DNA from: Echinococcus granulosus
Taxonomy: Eukaryota > Platyhelminthes > Cestoda > Cyclophyllidea > Taeniidae
Direction of reading: 5' to 3'
Assembly (NCBI RefSeq): GCF_000524195.1
Contig: NW_020170735.1
Span: 2,258 to 12,450 of the forward strand
DNA length: 10,193 bases
This document shows positions 1 through 9,841 of the stretch, one piece after another. A program made the translations under genes and the position numbers. Under the pieces are notes generated by a model. That model ran no database searches and was not told the DNA's origin. It was given only the letters and a program-made list of their open reading frames with translations. Position 1 is the first letter of the stretch; every line of letters starts with the position of its first letter.

Positions 1-2900
1 TCATGCTGATGGACTACACTATTCTGACCTACTGTAATCGGTCCTAGTAGCACATGTTGTGCTACCTCACGTCTTTCACATCAACACAAATGCAAAGCGA
101 TATGAGCTGAGTAGGGTTGGAATTTGATAAGCAAGCTGGAAGGTAAGAAAATCTCTCTTTTAATCTGCCCTCGTAAATTATTAATGGGGACGAGCTGGAG
201 GGCTCCAAAGACAGTTTACAAGCCTTTCACACAGACAAAACCTTCAAAATTGACCAGTGACATTAAATTCACATGTGTGAACTGTTGGAGTTACGTGCTG
301 CATCTCGAAGCTAAAGCTATATATGCCGATTGCCCACATAGTCTGAAAGAAGGCTTTAGCAGACCAATTCATCGAATCCCATGCTTTCATGCCTTTTTAC
401 CTGGGCAACAATATAGCGATTACACCGTGTATCCGCCTGCTGCTAATGTCAAAATCTTGCATTTGTGGAGTTGCGAAATGATATCAGACGGCTCTCTGTG
501 AGATGCATTGGCGTACCAGGAAATCTACTTCATTATCCTCTAGCATCAATGCTATTTTCCTTAACAGCTGTCTCTTGTTCGCATGTTTGGCCTGCTTTTA
601 CTATGCTATACCATAGGTTGCAGATAAAGCTTGCAAAACGTGTGCAAAAATCGCATCCACCAAACGGAAGGACTGGGTAAACAAAGAAATTGCCAGATAA
701 TTGTAGTTTTAGCATCCAGTATTGCTAAAACCAGCCCACACAGTAGTGACCTTCACTAAGACTACTTGACTTTCTCCCACCTATACTTTTGATTATTTCT
801 CAACACCACAGGCGATGAACTGCTCGTTGAGGGCATGAGACTGATTCAGTGACGCAAAACTGGATGATATATATTACATGGAAAAGACACCTTGAAATCC
901 ACTAGTCATTTTTTCATATTAACTTCGATTTATGACTCAATCAGGAGGCACAGCCTTCTCCTTCCCTCTCCTTTGTGGTCCTAAGCTGAATGATTTTACC
1001 CTAGGTGATCTACACGAGGCATAGTCCTACCAAAAACATACCACGGTCCACAGCATTTTTACTCAAATTAAACCCTTCAGCATGGAGTTCGCTTTGCATG
1101 GTAAGCGATATTCAGAAATCTCGTCATAAAAATCGGTGCGTTCCTTACGCCAATACCACATTTGCACAGCTGCTTTGACTACCTTGGGGCTGAATGCATT
1201 TCTTTGGCCAGCTGTTGACGGCCGAAGCAGGGAGCTGGACACATGGACAGTGCTCACAAGAAACATTGTAGTTGGCTGCCAGTAGTCAGGATAAAAGTAG
1301 GAAATGAGGAAAGGAGTTCATTCACTCCCCTCTCTCCCCGAGTCTTGCACTAACAAGTGCAGCTTCTGCTAATTTAGAGGTGAAAAGTGGTCCCTACTAA
1401 ATCCTATCAGCAGAGAAGCACACTTCCGCCACCCTGGACTTGCGCAGGTAGCCACACCTCGTTATCCTAACATATTCACAGCCAACCCACGTCCCTATGT
1501 AATGCGGTCATCGTATTTTTGTCTTTTTTGCACTCACCTGCATTTTCGAATACCTATTTGAAAAGTGCGAAAGTTTACAGCAAGTACTGTCAAATAGGCC
1601 AATTCCCCAAGAGCGATGCTATTCAAGAAGTCAGTCTTCTTTTCGTTCTCAAATTAAACCATGTCATCTTAAAGACCATTCATGAAGGAGATAATGTAAT
1701 CATGGAAATGAGTAAGTGTGACACGAATTGCCAATCACCTTGTCATGTTTGCTCTCACCAAATCGTGTCAACAGCGAGATGGCCAAGGCCACTAAATGGC
1801 GAAGGAGAGGCGGACTGTACCTGATCCCTTCATTTCCTGACCGACAGCTGGAACAGTCACAAAGATGTGCCCACTAATGCCGTTCTAAAACACCAGTTCA
1901 CCAGTGGCGGATTTACTTTCCAGTTCTTGCAACTAAATCCAACTTTAAACCACACTGCCAGGTTTTTCCAGCCAAGGTAGTACACAGCACCGAAGTCGGA
2001 AGGCACTGCATTCCTGACGCTGACGCTGATGCCCTAGAAGTCATCTGCGAGTGTAAACACTTCTGAGTCCTTCGTTATCATGGATTCTATAAGGAAGGCA
2101 GACCACAACGGCCTATGACGAATATGTTCTGCTACACTTTTGGTTATTGTTCCTCCACCAAGAAGATCATGCATTATTTTCGCCCTTTGTAATCCAACTT
2201 GGTTGTTGTTAACGTGATGGAGTAAATCCAGATAACGTGAACTGATGAACACCATAGGTCACAAATGGGTGACGTGAGAGCTCGAGTAGGGCGATAGAGG
2301 CACGGCATGCATGTGATGCTGGTAGAGCACACGCCAATCACGGATTGTAGTAAGGGTGTAATCATCAAAGGCCAACATCAAAAGTGGAGCTGTTGGTCCA
2401 CACAGTGTGATTCCTCTAACTGCCAGGCTCATGAATTTTTCCGCAGCCAAGGAAAAGAAGAAGCTCTCTTGCCCTCGCACGAGCACGCAAAGCAAACAGG
2501 TGTACTACACCTTGATCTCGCCTCTACTTACCTCTTTTTCCCTCAAAAACCACCACACACTTTGATTTTGAGTCCATTTGAGCAAGTCGTTACAAGGTCA
2601 TACCTTCCTATAAACATTTGACTATTCACCTTCTAACAGACATCGGCATTGACAAATTGCAATTGACAGAGACGTATCCTCCTCGTGCTTAAAAGATGAA
2701 CGAGTAAAGAGTAGTCCAGTTTCGATGCAAATTTAATGGCACAAGTCAACTGATTTTAGGTGGACACAGCCGCATCTGCAGTGTAAACAAAGATGCCATA
2801 AAAGCATTTGCTAAGAAAAATTATTTCCAGTTGTAGATAGGCCGATCTTCAAGAAAATAAAACACTAAACGATGCAGTGACTGACAAACAAGTGAAAGTT
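1..2900. other. Non-coding stretch, no supported gene
   Basis: I see no gene here. The longest frame (124-501, +) opens on TTG. Its first ATG is at 184, leaving about 105 residues with no recognisable motif, signal peptide or membrane segment. Other frames at 1519-1824 (+), 2307-2621 (+) and 2034-2495 (-) overlap or oppose one another and look like chance. There is no tRNA-like T-arm with matching stems. The only simple-sequence item is a three-copy hexamer at 2014-2031, listed separately. An intron or intergenic DNA of a eukaryote is the most economical reading. Confidence 0.6.
2014..2031. repeat. Three-copy hexanucleotide tandem (CTGACG/CTGACG/CTGATG)
   Basis: Three head-to-tail 6-nt units are visible, the last with one substitution. 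At 18 bases it is too short to count as a minisatellite and has no evident function. It could be a small replication-slippage product. Confidence 0.6.
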
Positions 2901-2910
2901 ATCATTTATT

Positions 2911-2966
2911 TCCTTTTATGAAAAAAGGAGTTAAAATTTCGTCAATGGGGTTAAAACCCAGCATTG
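2911..2966. repeat. Two adjacent short inverted repeats
   Basis: The first hairpin pairs TCCTTTT (2911-2917) with AAAAGGA (2923-2929) around a 5-nt loop. The second pairs CAATGGGGT (2943-2951) with ACCC plus CATTG (2956-2959 and 2962-2966) around a 4-nt loop, with a 2-nt AG bulge on the 3' side. They lie 13 nt apart. Neither resembles a bacterial terminator, since the first has no GC-rich stem and neither follows a gene. The function is unknown and chance is a realistic explanation. Confidence 0.35.
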
Positions 2967-3540
2967 TCTCGTATTGTAAGAACCTTGCCACTGTATTCTG
3001 TCTATTATTCATTTCCGCGCTGGCGATTGTATTCACCATCAGATTACCTACTACCATGCATATTAGTAGCCTCAAAAATTCTGGTAAATGTTAAATAAAT
3101 GAGGCAATGGATTGGCCTAACTTACCTATTGTACAAGATGCGGCTGTGGTTAGCTGAAATCTGCACTTATTGTCACACCAAGTAACTGTATGGCCTTGGT
3201 CATTGTTTGCATGTGCCCGAAATCTAAACATGAATGCACCTTTTATCCATTTACCCAAGTTAGACCTCGTTCACCGACAGACACTCAATGAGTGGTCCAT
3301 CAATGAGCGTTGCACTGCTCGCAATACTCAACAAAATGAGGTCTCCACACCTGGACCGGGAAAGACTCAACTTGAGGATAAATGGTAATAGTAAGCATTC
3401 TCCAAATTCGGACATCATACTTGGCACACACCTCTTATGAGCCGACCTGCTTTATCCTGCACCTATTTGTCTAACGAAGATCCAACCATGGATTTGCATT
3501 GTGTGACATCTGATGTGGGCCATGATAAAGCGAACCATTT
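2967..3540. other. Non-coding stretch, no supported gene
   Basis: I see only short frames. The frame at 3170-3388 (+) does not begin with ATG. It overlaps another small ATG frame at about 3288-3439 in a different register, of about 50 residues. Neither has a recognisable domain. A short direct repeat, TCAATGAG, occurs at 3285-3292 and 3300-3307. No RNA gene is visible. Confidence 0.5.
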
Positions 3541-3720
3541 GCGTGTGTGCGTGTAGGTTGGTATTCAGGTAAGTATGTACAAATGTGTAGATGTAGTCTA
3601 AAGGGTGGAAAAGATCGTAAATGTGTTTAAAAATGAAGAAAAGTGTGGGTATAATAGCAAACATGGAATTGATATGAATGTGCAGAGAGGTGGGTGTGAG
3701 AATTAAAAGCATGAGATCAG
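3541..3720. other. C-depleted, G-rich strand-asymmetric block
   Basis: Counting the + strand gives A 63, T 49, G 57 and C 11 over 180 bases, so C is only about 6%. It opens with a degenerate GT-rich run (GTGTGTGC then GTGTAGG) and continues as mixed A/G/T sequence. The opposite strand is open from 3742 to 3452 (96 codons, -). Its peptide is rich in His, Ile, Thr and Leu and resembles nothing I know. A G-poor strand has few chances to form TAG or TGA, so the open frame is a side effect of composition. I read this as non-coding low-complexity DNA. Confidence 0.5.
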
Positions 3721-3799
3721 AACAATGATCAACTGTACACACATGTTTTTGTTAAATTTACAACACCAAAATTGATTGTAAATAAGGAGAGGTGAATAC

Positions 3800-4236
3800 A
3801 TGGATGTATTTCGCATTGGTGGAACCGATGTCTACAAATATTTCAGTTCTATCCGCCCTTTTACCAAGGCTTCCTCTGGTTCTCACAAACCACATTTCTC
3901 CCACTTCTTACTTCCCACGCCAGTTTGTTCCTCACCAATGACCTTGTCAACCACTGGTTTTCAATGAGCCCCATCGAACAAATTCATCTCAGACGTATTT
4001 CCTGCCGTTGCCTCAACCTTGTCCTCTATCTCCGCTTCGCCTTCAGCGTCCATGTGTGTGGCCTCATAACACCATCCTTGGTACATCATGCATTGTCGGT
4101 AGGGTCTTCCCATTCACAGGTCATTAATGCAGCTGCAATATTGTCAACAGATTCAGAGGAAGAAGAGCAGCAGGCAATATCAAACAACTTCTGGTCTTAT
4201 CCCATTGCTCATGCTGCGACTATTATCTGCAAATGA
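3800..4236 (+). other. C/T-rich block with overlapping open frames; doubtful coding potential
   Basis: Over 3841-4080 the + strand has 85 C against 32 G. Several frames are open together: an ATG frame at 3800-3967 (55 residues), an ATG frame starting at 3828, and a longer frame at 3925-4236 that opens on TTG, with its first ATG at 3964 (about 90 residues). Pyrimidine-rich DNA is poor in stops, so openness alone is weak evidence. The frame through 3928-4065 does have a pyrimidine at the third position in 39 of 46 codons, including 20 in a row (3994-4053), which is mildly codon-like. Its product has no recognisable domain; an acidic run (SEEEEQQ) lies in the C-terminal half. It could be an exon, a decayed gene or simple composition. 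I do not call it a CDS. Confidence 0.3.
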
Positions 4237-4659
4237 TTTGACGAACAGAACAAGATTTGCTACATTTGAGTCCACAATTATAGGGATGAAAAGATAAGGA
4301 AAGTAAAGTGTGACCACTTTTCTTGTGAGTGAACTCCAGAAGCAATCAAAGTAGCCATAACACGCTTTAACATACCAGGTTTTCGTAATGTTCATGGCAA
4401 ATGATGTTGGTGGGGACGAGAGGAGCCACCCAGAACAAGTTGGGAGTGTGGGCGGATGAGGGCGTAGAGCATGCCAAACAATCATATTCACGGTGATTGA
4501 GTTTGGTTGATTTAAGGATTCTCAACGGCTGATTTATCTGTGTCTCTCAACCCAATGGTGCTTTTACAAGGAATTGCAAGTTCGTTGAATTGTAGCTGCA
4601 GGAATAACCATGTGTCAAAGTGTTGCCACTCATAAAATCAAAAACCACTACTTTAGATG
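4237..4659. other. Non-coding stretch, no supported gene
   Basis: The only sizeable frame is on the - strand (4491-4180). It lies partly antisense to the C/T-rich block and gives no recognisable protein. I see no RNA gene, repeat or regulatory pattern. Confidence 0.5.
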
Positions 4660-5275
4660 TTATACTTGCTCGAATATTATTTGAAGTGAATTAAGAGCTA
4701 AAAGAGAGGCTAATTGTGAGCTTGCACTGTTTTTTCTCCCAAACGGATGCGACGCGATGTGACTACGCGCCTCAGCCTCATTCAGGTTGACGAGTTTGCT
4801 TCTGTCCTCATGCATAGTCTTAGAGTGTTGCAAAAGCAGCCACTCGCATTTACTCCTGAGGTGAGACAAGTCATTCAAGCCTCACTCACCATCATGGTGA
4901 CAAATCCACGTCATTACCAGAGCAGTCCTATGAACATGCGTTTCACTGCATCCACAATAATCGCACACGAATGGCTTTGCGTGCAATCACCAATTTATTT
5001 GGCAAACAGCTCACACTGCAAGATTGCTAGTTAAACTCACTGGTCAACTAAAGGACATCCAACTCAGCACTTGCCATCAGTCTGTTGATCAGATCGCCTC
5101 ACCTGTGCAAAGGAAAAGCGCTTCAATGGACAATCTAGGATTTGTTTTGAAAAATTGCACAGATTTTCCAAGCAAAATTCACCTCACTCATTCCATCTGC
5201 CATTCCACGACTGCTGCACTTGACTTTTCCTCGTTGAATGTAACACCAAGTGTGCCTAAACCAGCTCATGAATAG
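4660..5275. other. Cluster of short open frames, product unrecognised
   Basis: An ATG frame at 4747-5034 (+, 95 residues) starts in weak context, with C at -3. It is opposed by a - strand frame at 4878-4660 and overlapped at its 3' end by a TTG-opened frame at 5024-5275 (+, 83 residues) in another register. The first peptide has a plausible mixed helical character in its N-terminal half (residues about 8-55), with no signal peptide, membrane segment or Cys/His metal-binding pattern. Third positions are pyrimidine in 53 of 95 codons, essentially background. Length and codon bias do not exceed chance. This is the second most exon-like place in the window, but it is not supported as a gene. Confidence 0.25.
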
Positions 5276-7015
5276 TTGATTTTCGTCCAAAAATAGGCGG
5301 GCCAAACTGCTCTTGCACCAGCATAAACCGAGGGCTGCGAGTGCTGCGAAGTAAATACATGATGCCTCACACACCTCAACACAACAATATTCCCTAGGAA
5401 ATAAATCACTACAGCTGCGAAACCGCTGCTTTTGCTAAAAGACTCAGTTTAAGTGAAATTTTCAAACATTTACCAAGATAAGGAATAGCATTTTAGTGAC
5501 ATGCGTACTTCCAGCATTCATTGGGCCAAGTACTGTTCACAATGAGTGTTCATTTTACGGACTAACTCAGAACAGACGACAAGGGAAAAGCATTGGAAAA
5601 GGGACGTAACTGAGCGAGAGCGACTAATCTTGACATTGAAGGCAGAAACCGATTATAACGCATTGATTTTGCAAGTGGGGTATGAGTTCAAACTCCAACA
5701 ACTACCATTCACATTCAGAGAGTCCACACTTTATGTTAATTAAAATACTTCCAGCAGACGCCTGAAGGCTTGTTCTTTGTGCCACTGATGCCTAGGCTAC
5801 TCAATTTGCTGATGTCGGCCTCATGACAGCAGTTCGTGCTCATTTGATCCCTCATGTCTCGCCTCTAGAAACACGTGTCACTACACGGAAGGCGGACTAC
5901 TGTCAAGGTTGGAATGCGCTGACGAGCACAGGCAAGTAGCGCCCGCAAAGAAGACACGAGGGTCCGAAGGAACTCTTCCCCACCATGCCTCCGGATGTTG
6001 ATTAATTATTGCTACACTCACACGGTGCTTCAGACCACCTACGTGTGCCCACAAATTTGTAGAATACTTGTTAATACACTTTCCAACCATTTCTCAAACG
6101 GGAATTTCTGCGATCTTGCTTGAATTGACTGACATCCACTGACTCTGGAGAGTGATCGCAACGTTCGTTCACATCGACCTCCGAGTTGAAGCCGCTGCTG
6201 CAATCCTTCCACTCACGTCACAAGGGTCACATTATTCAGCTGGGCTCCAACAGCTCTGGTTACACTCTCATATTTTCACCTGTAATTTAAGGTTCACAAG
6301 AAATCCGATGCAAGCACTCGTGTATCGCTAGCCTATATAGATGATAGAATATTGCACTCATAAGCATGAATGGAACGTGAATTAATCCCTCGAAGCAATA
6401 GTGGCACTTGGAGGCACATGACCAAAACTGGAATTCGGGTGTTTCCAAGGCCATTACCTCTCGATGTCTACACAACAGGAACAACAGAGTAGATCTTGCA
6501 CCTACTAAGTCATGGTTCCACTTCTTCAGTGGGAAGGAAAGGCAGAATTCGCCATTGAATTTGAAGGACGCAACGCTGCCTCATGCTCCAACGGCATGTC
6601 TAGGAATGAATTTTGATATTATTTTTGATTTAACCAATCAGTTTACAAGGCCGATTGTGAGTTGCATTTGACATTAGAACACTCATTTGTCTCATGCTGC
6701 TGGACATGAGTGACCGGAATGATGCAATAAATTATCGCCACTGAATTCTCGTACAAAATAAAGTTGTGTTTACTGAGAACCTGCATTCATCAAACAACAA
6801 GTGACAGTCGGCATTCTGTGTACATGTAACCACGAGTGCTCTAGCACAAATTCAACACCAAAGCACATCATTCTTCAAATGCACGAGGGACTCTGTTCAC
6901 CAAGAGGTACTCATTGGAGAGTTAACCACTGAACTCCAGGTGCATCATATCACAACACACCACCCACCATCCTTAGCTCAATAAGGCCTTCTCTCTTGGG
7001 CAAACAAAGACTCTT
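5276..7015. other. Non-coding stretch, no supported gene
   Basis: Frames are short and scattered: 5546-5743 (+) opens on GTG, 6090-5881 and 6484-6287 are on the - strand, and 6408-6671 (+) does not open on ATG. None gives a familiar protein. AATAAA hexamers at 6726-6731 and 6757-6762 have no upstream gene to serve. No tRNA, simple repeat or transposon end is visible. Confidence 0.55.
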
Positions 7016-7063
7016 TGCACAAAGAAGTGTTGGCAGCAAGCACTGTTTGCTTGCGTGCACAAA
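7016..7063. repeat. Hairpin flanked by 8-nt direct repeats
   Basis: GCAAGCA (7036-7042) pairs perfectly with TGCTTGC (7048-7054) around a 5-nt loop. The octamer TGCACAAA occurs on both sides, at 7016-7023 and 7056-7063. The unit between the repeats is only 32 nt, too small for a known transposon. A footprint or a chance arrangement are the likely explanations. Confidence 0.35.
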
Positions 7064-7090
7064 CTGTTCAGCAAAGTAATCCCCACATCA

Positions 7091-7136
7091 AGACAGACTG
7101 ACAGACACAGACGAAGAGTGCGAGCGAGTGAAGAGG
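7091..7136. repeat. Degenerate AGAC-like simple repeat
   Basis: The segment has a rough four-base rhythm (AGAC, AGACTG, ACAGAC, ACAGAC) and then drifts into purine-rich GAAG/CGAG units. It looks like an old, decayed tetranucleotide microsatellite. Its divergence means length polymorphism is unlikely now. Confidence 0.4.
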
Positions 7137-7500
7137 GTGTGCATTACCACTATGCAAATCGAATACTTCCTGTTAGAAGATGGAAAACAACTTGGCTTCT
7201 CTACCTGCATCTGCCACAGGAATAGCAAGCGATAATTGGCACTGAGGGCAAAGTATCTAATGGGCAGCTTTGAAATGTTATGGAATATGCCTATGTGGGC
7301 TGGTTGTTAAGAGAGCTGCAAAAGTAGGTAAAAAGAGCCGTACACGAAAGCAACAATGGAAAACAGGGCGTGTATGCAGGCACATTGGTGTTCTCGGGAG
7401 GATTTGGGTGCGGACGGTAGAAAATAAGTAGATGGAGGTGAGGATGAACTAAAGAGCAGAGATCAGAGGGATCGGAACATGGACAGGTGTAAAGTAAAGC
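7137..7500. other. Purine-leaning non-coding stretch
   Basis: No frame of useful length is present. From about 7321 the + strand becomes rich in A and G. Over 7381-7560 I count 65 G against 23 C. A stop-free + strand run of about 57 codons ends at the TAG at 7432-7434, but it lacks an early ATG and shows no recognisable motif. Confidence 0.45.
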
Positions 7501-7620
7501 ATTTAAGGAGGCCGCTGCGATGGTGGCGATGACGAGACTGTCTTAAAGGACGCAAGTGAAGACCGCATTTGTGCTCATTCTTCTGCGTCGTGAACTCGTC
7601 GATTCGCATCGCACTCGCTC
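7501..7620. other. Local CpG-dense segment
   Basis: In 120 bases I count 30 C, 34 G and 13 CpG, against about 8.5 expected, for an observed/expected ratio near 1.5 and 53% GC. This is the most CpG-dense place I noticed. Six TCG triplets cluster at 7587-7618. A CpG-rich patch can mark a promoter or exon in some animals, but no gene start can be tied to it and many invertebrates lack CpG islands. Confidence 0.35.
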
Positions 7621-7668
7621 AAGCCTGTTTGCATCTTCCGAAAGTGGAGGAAGAAGGCTTGTGAGGTG
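7612..7668. repeat. Imperfect hairpin, about 57 nt
   Basis: The central arm pairs CAAGCCT (7620-7626) with AGGCTTG (7655-7661). An inner helix pairs CTTCC (7635-7639) with GGAAG (7649-7653), and an outer helix pairs CACTC (7612-7616) with G-A-GG-TG (7663-7668) with one bulge. The inner asymmetric loop (8 nt against 1) is unlike a typical microRNA precursor. It is a possible RNA structure but not a called RNA gene. Confidence 0.25.
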
Positions 7669-8640
7669 ATCGGCAGGAAAGAATAGATGAATAGATGAAG
7701 ATCACGTTAATGCTTCTGACTGATGTTCGCCATCAGTTTGAGTGCTATATGTGCCATCGGCAGCGCTAAATTCAACGCTTAGCTGACAATATGAGGAGAA
7801 ACGTCAGTTGACACACCTCAGTCGGTGTACAGACTGTGGCCAAAATTGCCAATGGGCAGCAGGAATTGGTGGACAATAGTGACGGAATTAGATGAGCCCA
7901 AATGAAGTAGTCGTGAATTGCATTCGATTGCCTTCACACTCGTGGCAATGGCTTGTGGTTACTGACAGATAGCACGATATCGCACTCTCACTAACAAATA
8001 CACTTCGCATCATCGTGGTGACTCCATGAAGACGTGGCGTGTAAGGAGTAGTCACTCATCATTGACCGCTCCTGTCAGGGATGCAATCATGAATATCGCC
8101 ACTCTGACCTAACTGCAATGATTATCATCTCTTAGCTCTTGTCAGTAGATATTATTCTAGTCACATTCAAATTGCTGCATACCCATTCTTTTCCTGTTCC
8201 AGCAACGCTAACGTGCCTCTATTTAAGATATAGCTCAGCACTGCCTTCACATTTCATGCTCCAACCAATAGTCCATGGTGGATTAATAGGCTGTTGGCAC
8301 GCATCCCTTTAACCCATACTCATTTTTGAGTCGCGCGTGAAGTTGCTTAGTCTACGGCCGTTTGATATTCCTTGCAGATTATCATAGTTAGACATCTGCA
8401 CCAAGCCACTGCCAACACATTCACTTCTCTTACCTCCCTGCATTGTGATTTTCGCCACTTACCAATCATACTTGATAGCCTCCAATTTGACTTTACTGTC
8501 TTTCTGTTCAATCATGCTTGCAATGGTAGATGTGAAGCTACATGACTTCGTCATTCTCATTCATATAAGCACTGCAAATTGGGTGGTGTGTAAGCCGGTT
8601 TATCTGTTTCGATTTAACCTTCCGGCTTCAGTCATTCTTC
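7669..8640. other. Non-coding stretch, no supported gene
   Basis: A two-copy octamer (GAATAGAT) sits at 7681-7696. Elsewhere there are only short frames such as 8445-8645 (+), which opens on GTG and encodes a hydrophobic, unfamiliar peptide. No RNA gene or transposon signature is visible. A short CTACGGCC match near 8352 is discussed under rejections. Confidence 0.55.
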
Positions 8641-9820
8641 CATGACTGTTACATTGTGCCAAGTGTGGTAACTGTTCCAGTTCGGTTACTCGTCTATTAT
8701 TTCGTCTTTTTTCCTCTTCGTGCATTCAGCGCATGTAAACATTGAATCGTCTGGATTGACACGAGCCATGGCATATCGACGAAGCTTGCATTTCGTTAGA
8801 TAATGTGCCGCGCGCATCAAATAATTGTTTTGTACTCGAACACACCGACCTGACAAAGAGATTCCACAGCAATTGCAGGTTTCCGAAGATTGGTTACTGT
8901 TTATATATATTTTTTCATATTTACTTCCCCAAAAACATCTTTCACATACTACCTGTGTTGTTTCATCTTTTTAATTTTGCAAAATGATCCTCATTGCTGC
9001 AATGGTGCCAACTGACTGCATGCAAGTGCAGTCTAGGTAAGCATTGGCTTCAATTGTTCCTGATGGAGCATGTGCCATTAACACGTCAATCGCATTTTAG
9101 CGGATAGGTATTTCCTTGAGCTGTTTGATGACATACAAGAATACTGATCTATAAATTCTGAAGTGTGGCGAGTTCAGTGTCATCACACTTCCACTCAAAC
9201 CTTCTTGCAGCACAGAGGGACTTCAAGTGAATAGCACTTGCGCCAATTTCATTGACTTTGAAACAGGACTGGAAGTCATTTCTACTCGTATAAATCCAAT
9301 TGTATGAAAGTGGTGATGAACAGAATACACTCATGTGAGAATGGCGTATAAGATTACTCTCGCAATACTTTGCAACCAAATGTATTGCACTCGACATGCG
9401 ACAGACGCTCAGGTCAATTAGCTACCGTCATTAACGATGGAAGATCAACAAGTTCACTGCATGTAAGTAGTTGCTGCCTTTTGAGCAAACCTTGCCTTCC
9501 AACCACCTTCTTTACATAAGACCATATTCGACTACTCACTTTACGCCTGCTCACTGCACAACCAGGAGCCTTCAGCGCCTATTTCTATCTTCCACGCACG
9601 TCATTAGAGTGGTTCTGAAAGAATTAACACGCATTCATGCTGTTACTGCCATTAACAAGGCCAACTCCAATATTAACCCTACAGACTCTTTGTGAGTAAT
9701 ATAATGAAGTGACAGAAACATCAATTATCCTGCTCTTCCTACTGGTATGCAGCAAACCTAAGGGTTTCATCTAATTTGCATCAGAAAGAAGAACCTGAAG
9801 CCTGATTGGTTTGCCACTCT
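8641..9820. other. Non-coding stretch with a T-rich patch
   Basis: The part at 8881-9000 has T at about 45% on the + strand and includes a short TATATATAT run near 8902. Frames at 8805-8987 (+) and 9397-9149 (-) are short and unfamiliar. GACTGCA (9014-9020) pairs with TGCAGTC (9027-9033) in a small perfect hairpin with a 6-nt loop. No gene is supported. Confidence 0.55.
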
Positions 9821-9841
9821 CGTAGCCCGTAGACCGTAGCC
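9821..9841. repeat. Three-copy 7-nt tandem (CGTAGCC/CGTAGAC/CGTAGCC)
   Basis: Three contiguous heptamers are visible, the middle one with a single substitution. It is a minimal tandem repeat with no flanking gene. It could be slippage-generated, and I infer no function. Confidence 0.65.

Noticed and set aside
124..501. Longest open frame in the window (125 codons, +)
   Set aside because: It opens on TTG, its first ATG is 20 codons in, it has no recognisable motif, and its length is what chance predicts for six frames of 10 kb at this composition.
2856..2861. AATAAA polyadenylation hexamer (also at 6726-6731 and 6757-6762)
   Set aside because: The hexamer is expected several times by chance in 10 kb of this composition, and no coding sequence ends upstream of any copy.
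3452..3742. 96-codon open frame on the - strand
   Set aside because: It lies across the C-depleted block, where the - strand has almost no G and so few TAG or TGA stops. The openness reflects composition, not selection.
5683..5702. GAGTTCAAACTC resembling a tRNA T-loop
   Set aside because: The stem is out of register with a 7-nt T-loop, and there is no acceptor stem, A box or anticodon arm at the required distances.
6301..6363. YIDD-like tetrapeptide (6334-6345) followed by a short hydrophobic tail, resembling the reverse transcriptase active-site motif
   Set aside because: The frame is open for only about 20 codons before it and 5 after. No other reverse transcriptase block (such as the upstream FG..NAPA-type region) is visible on either side, so a four-residue match is expected by chance.
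8350..8372. CTACGGCC followed by G, reminiscent of the 5' end of animal 5S rRNA
   Set aside because: The match stops after about 8-9 bases. The internal control region and the 3' complement needed for a 5S gene are absent.
9014..9033. Perfect 7-bp hairpin with a 6-nt loop
   Set aside because: Roughly three or four perfect 7-bp stems with loops of 3-8 nt are expected in a random sequence of this length, and there is no gene end or T-tract to suggest a terminator.
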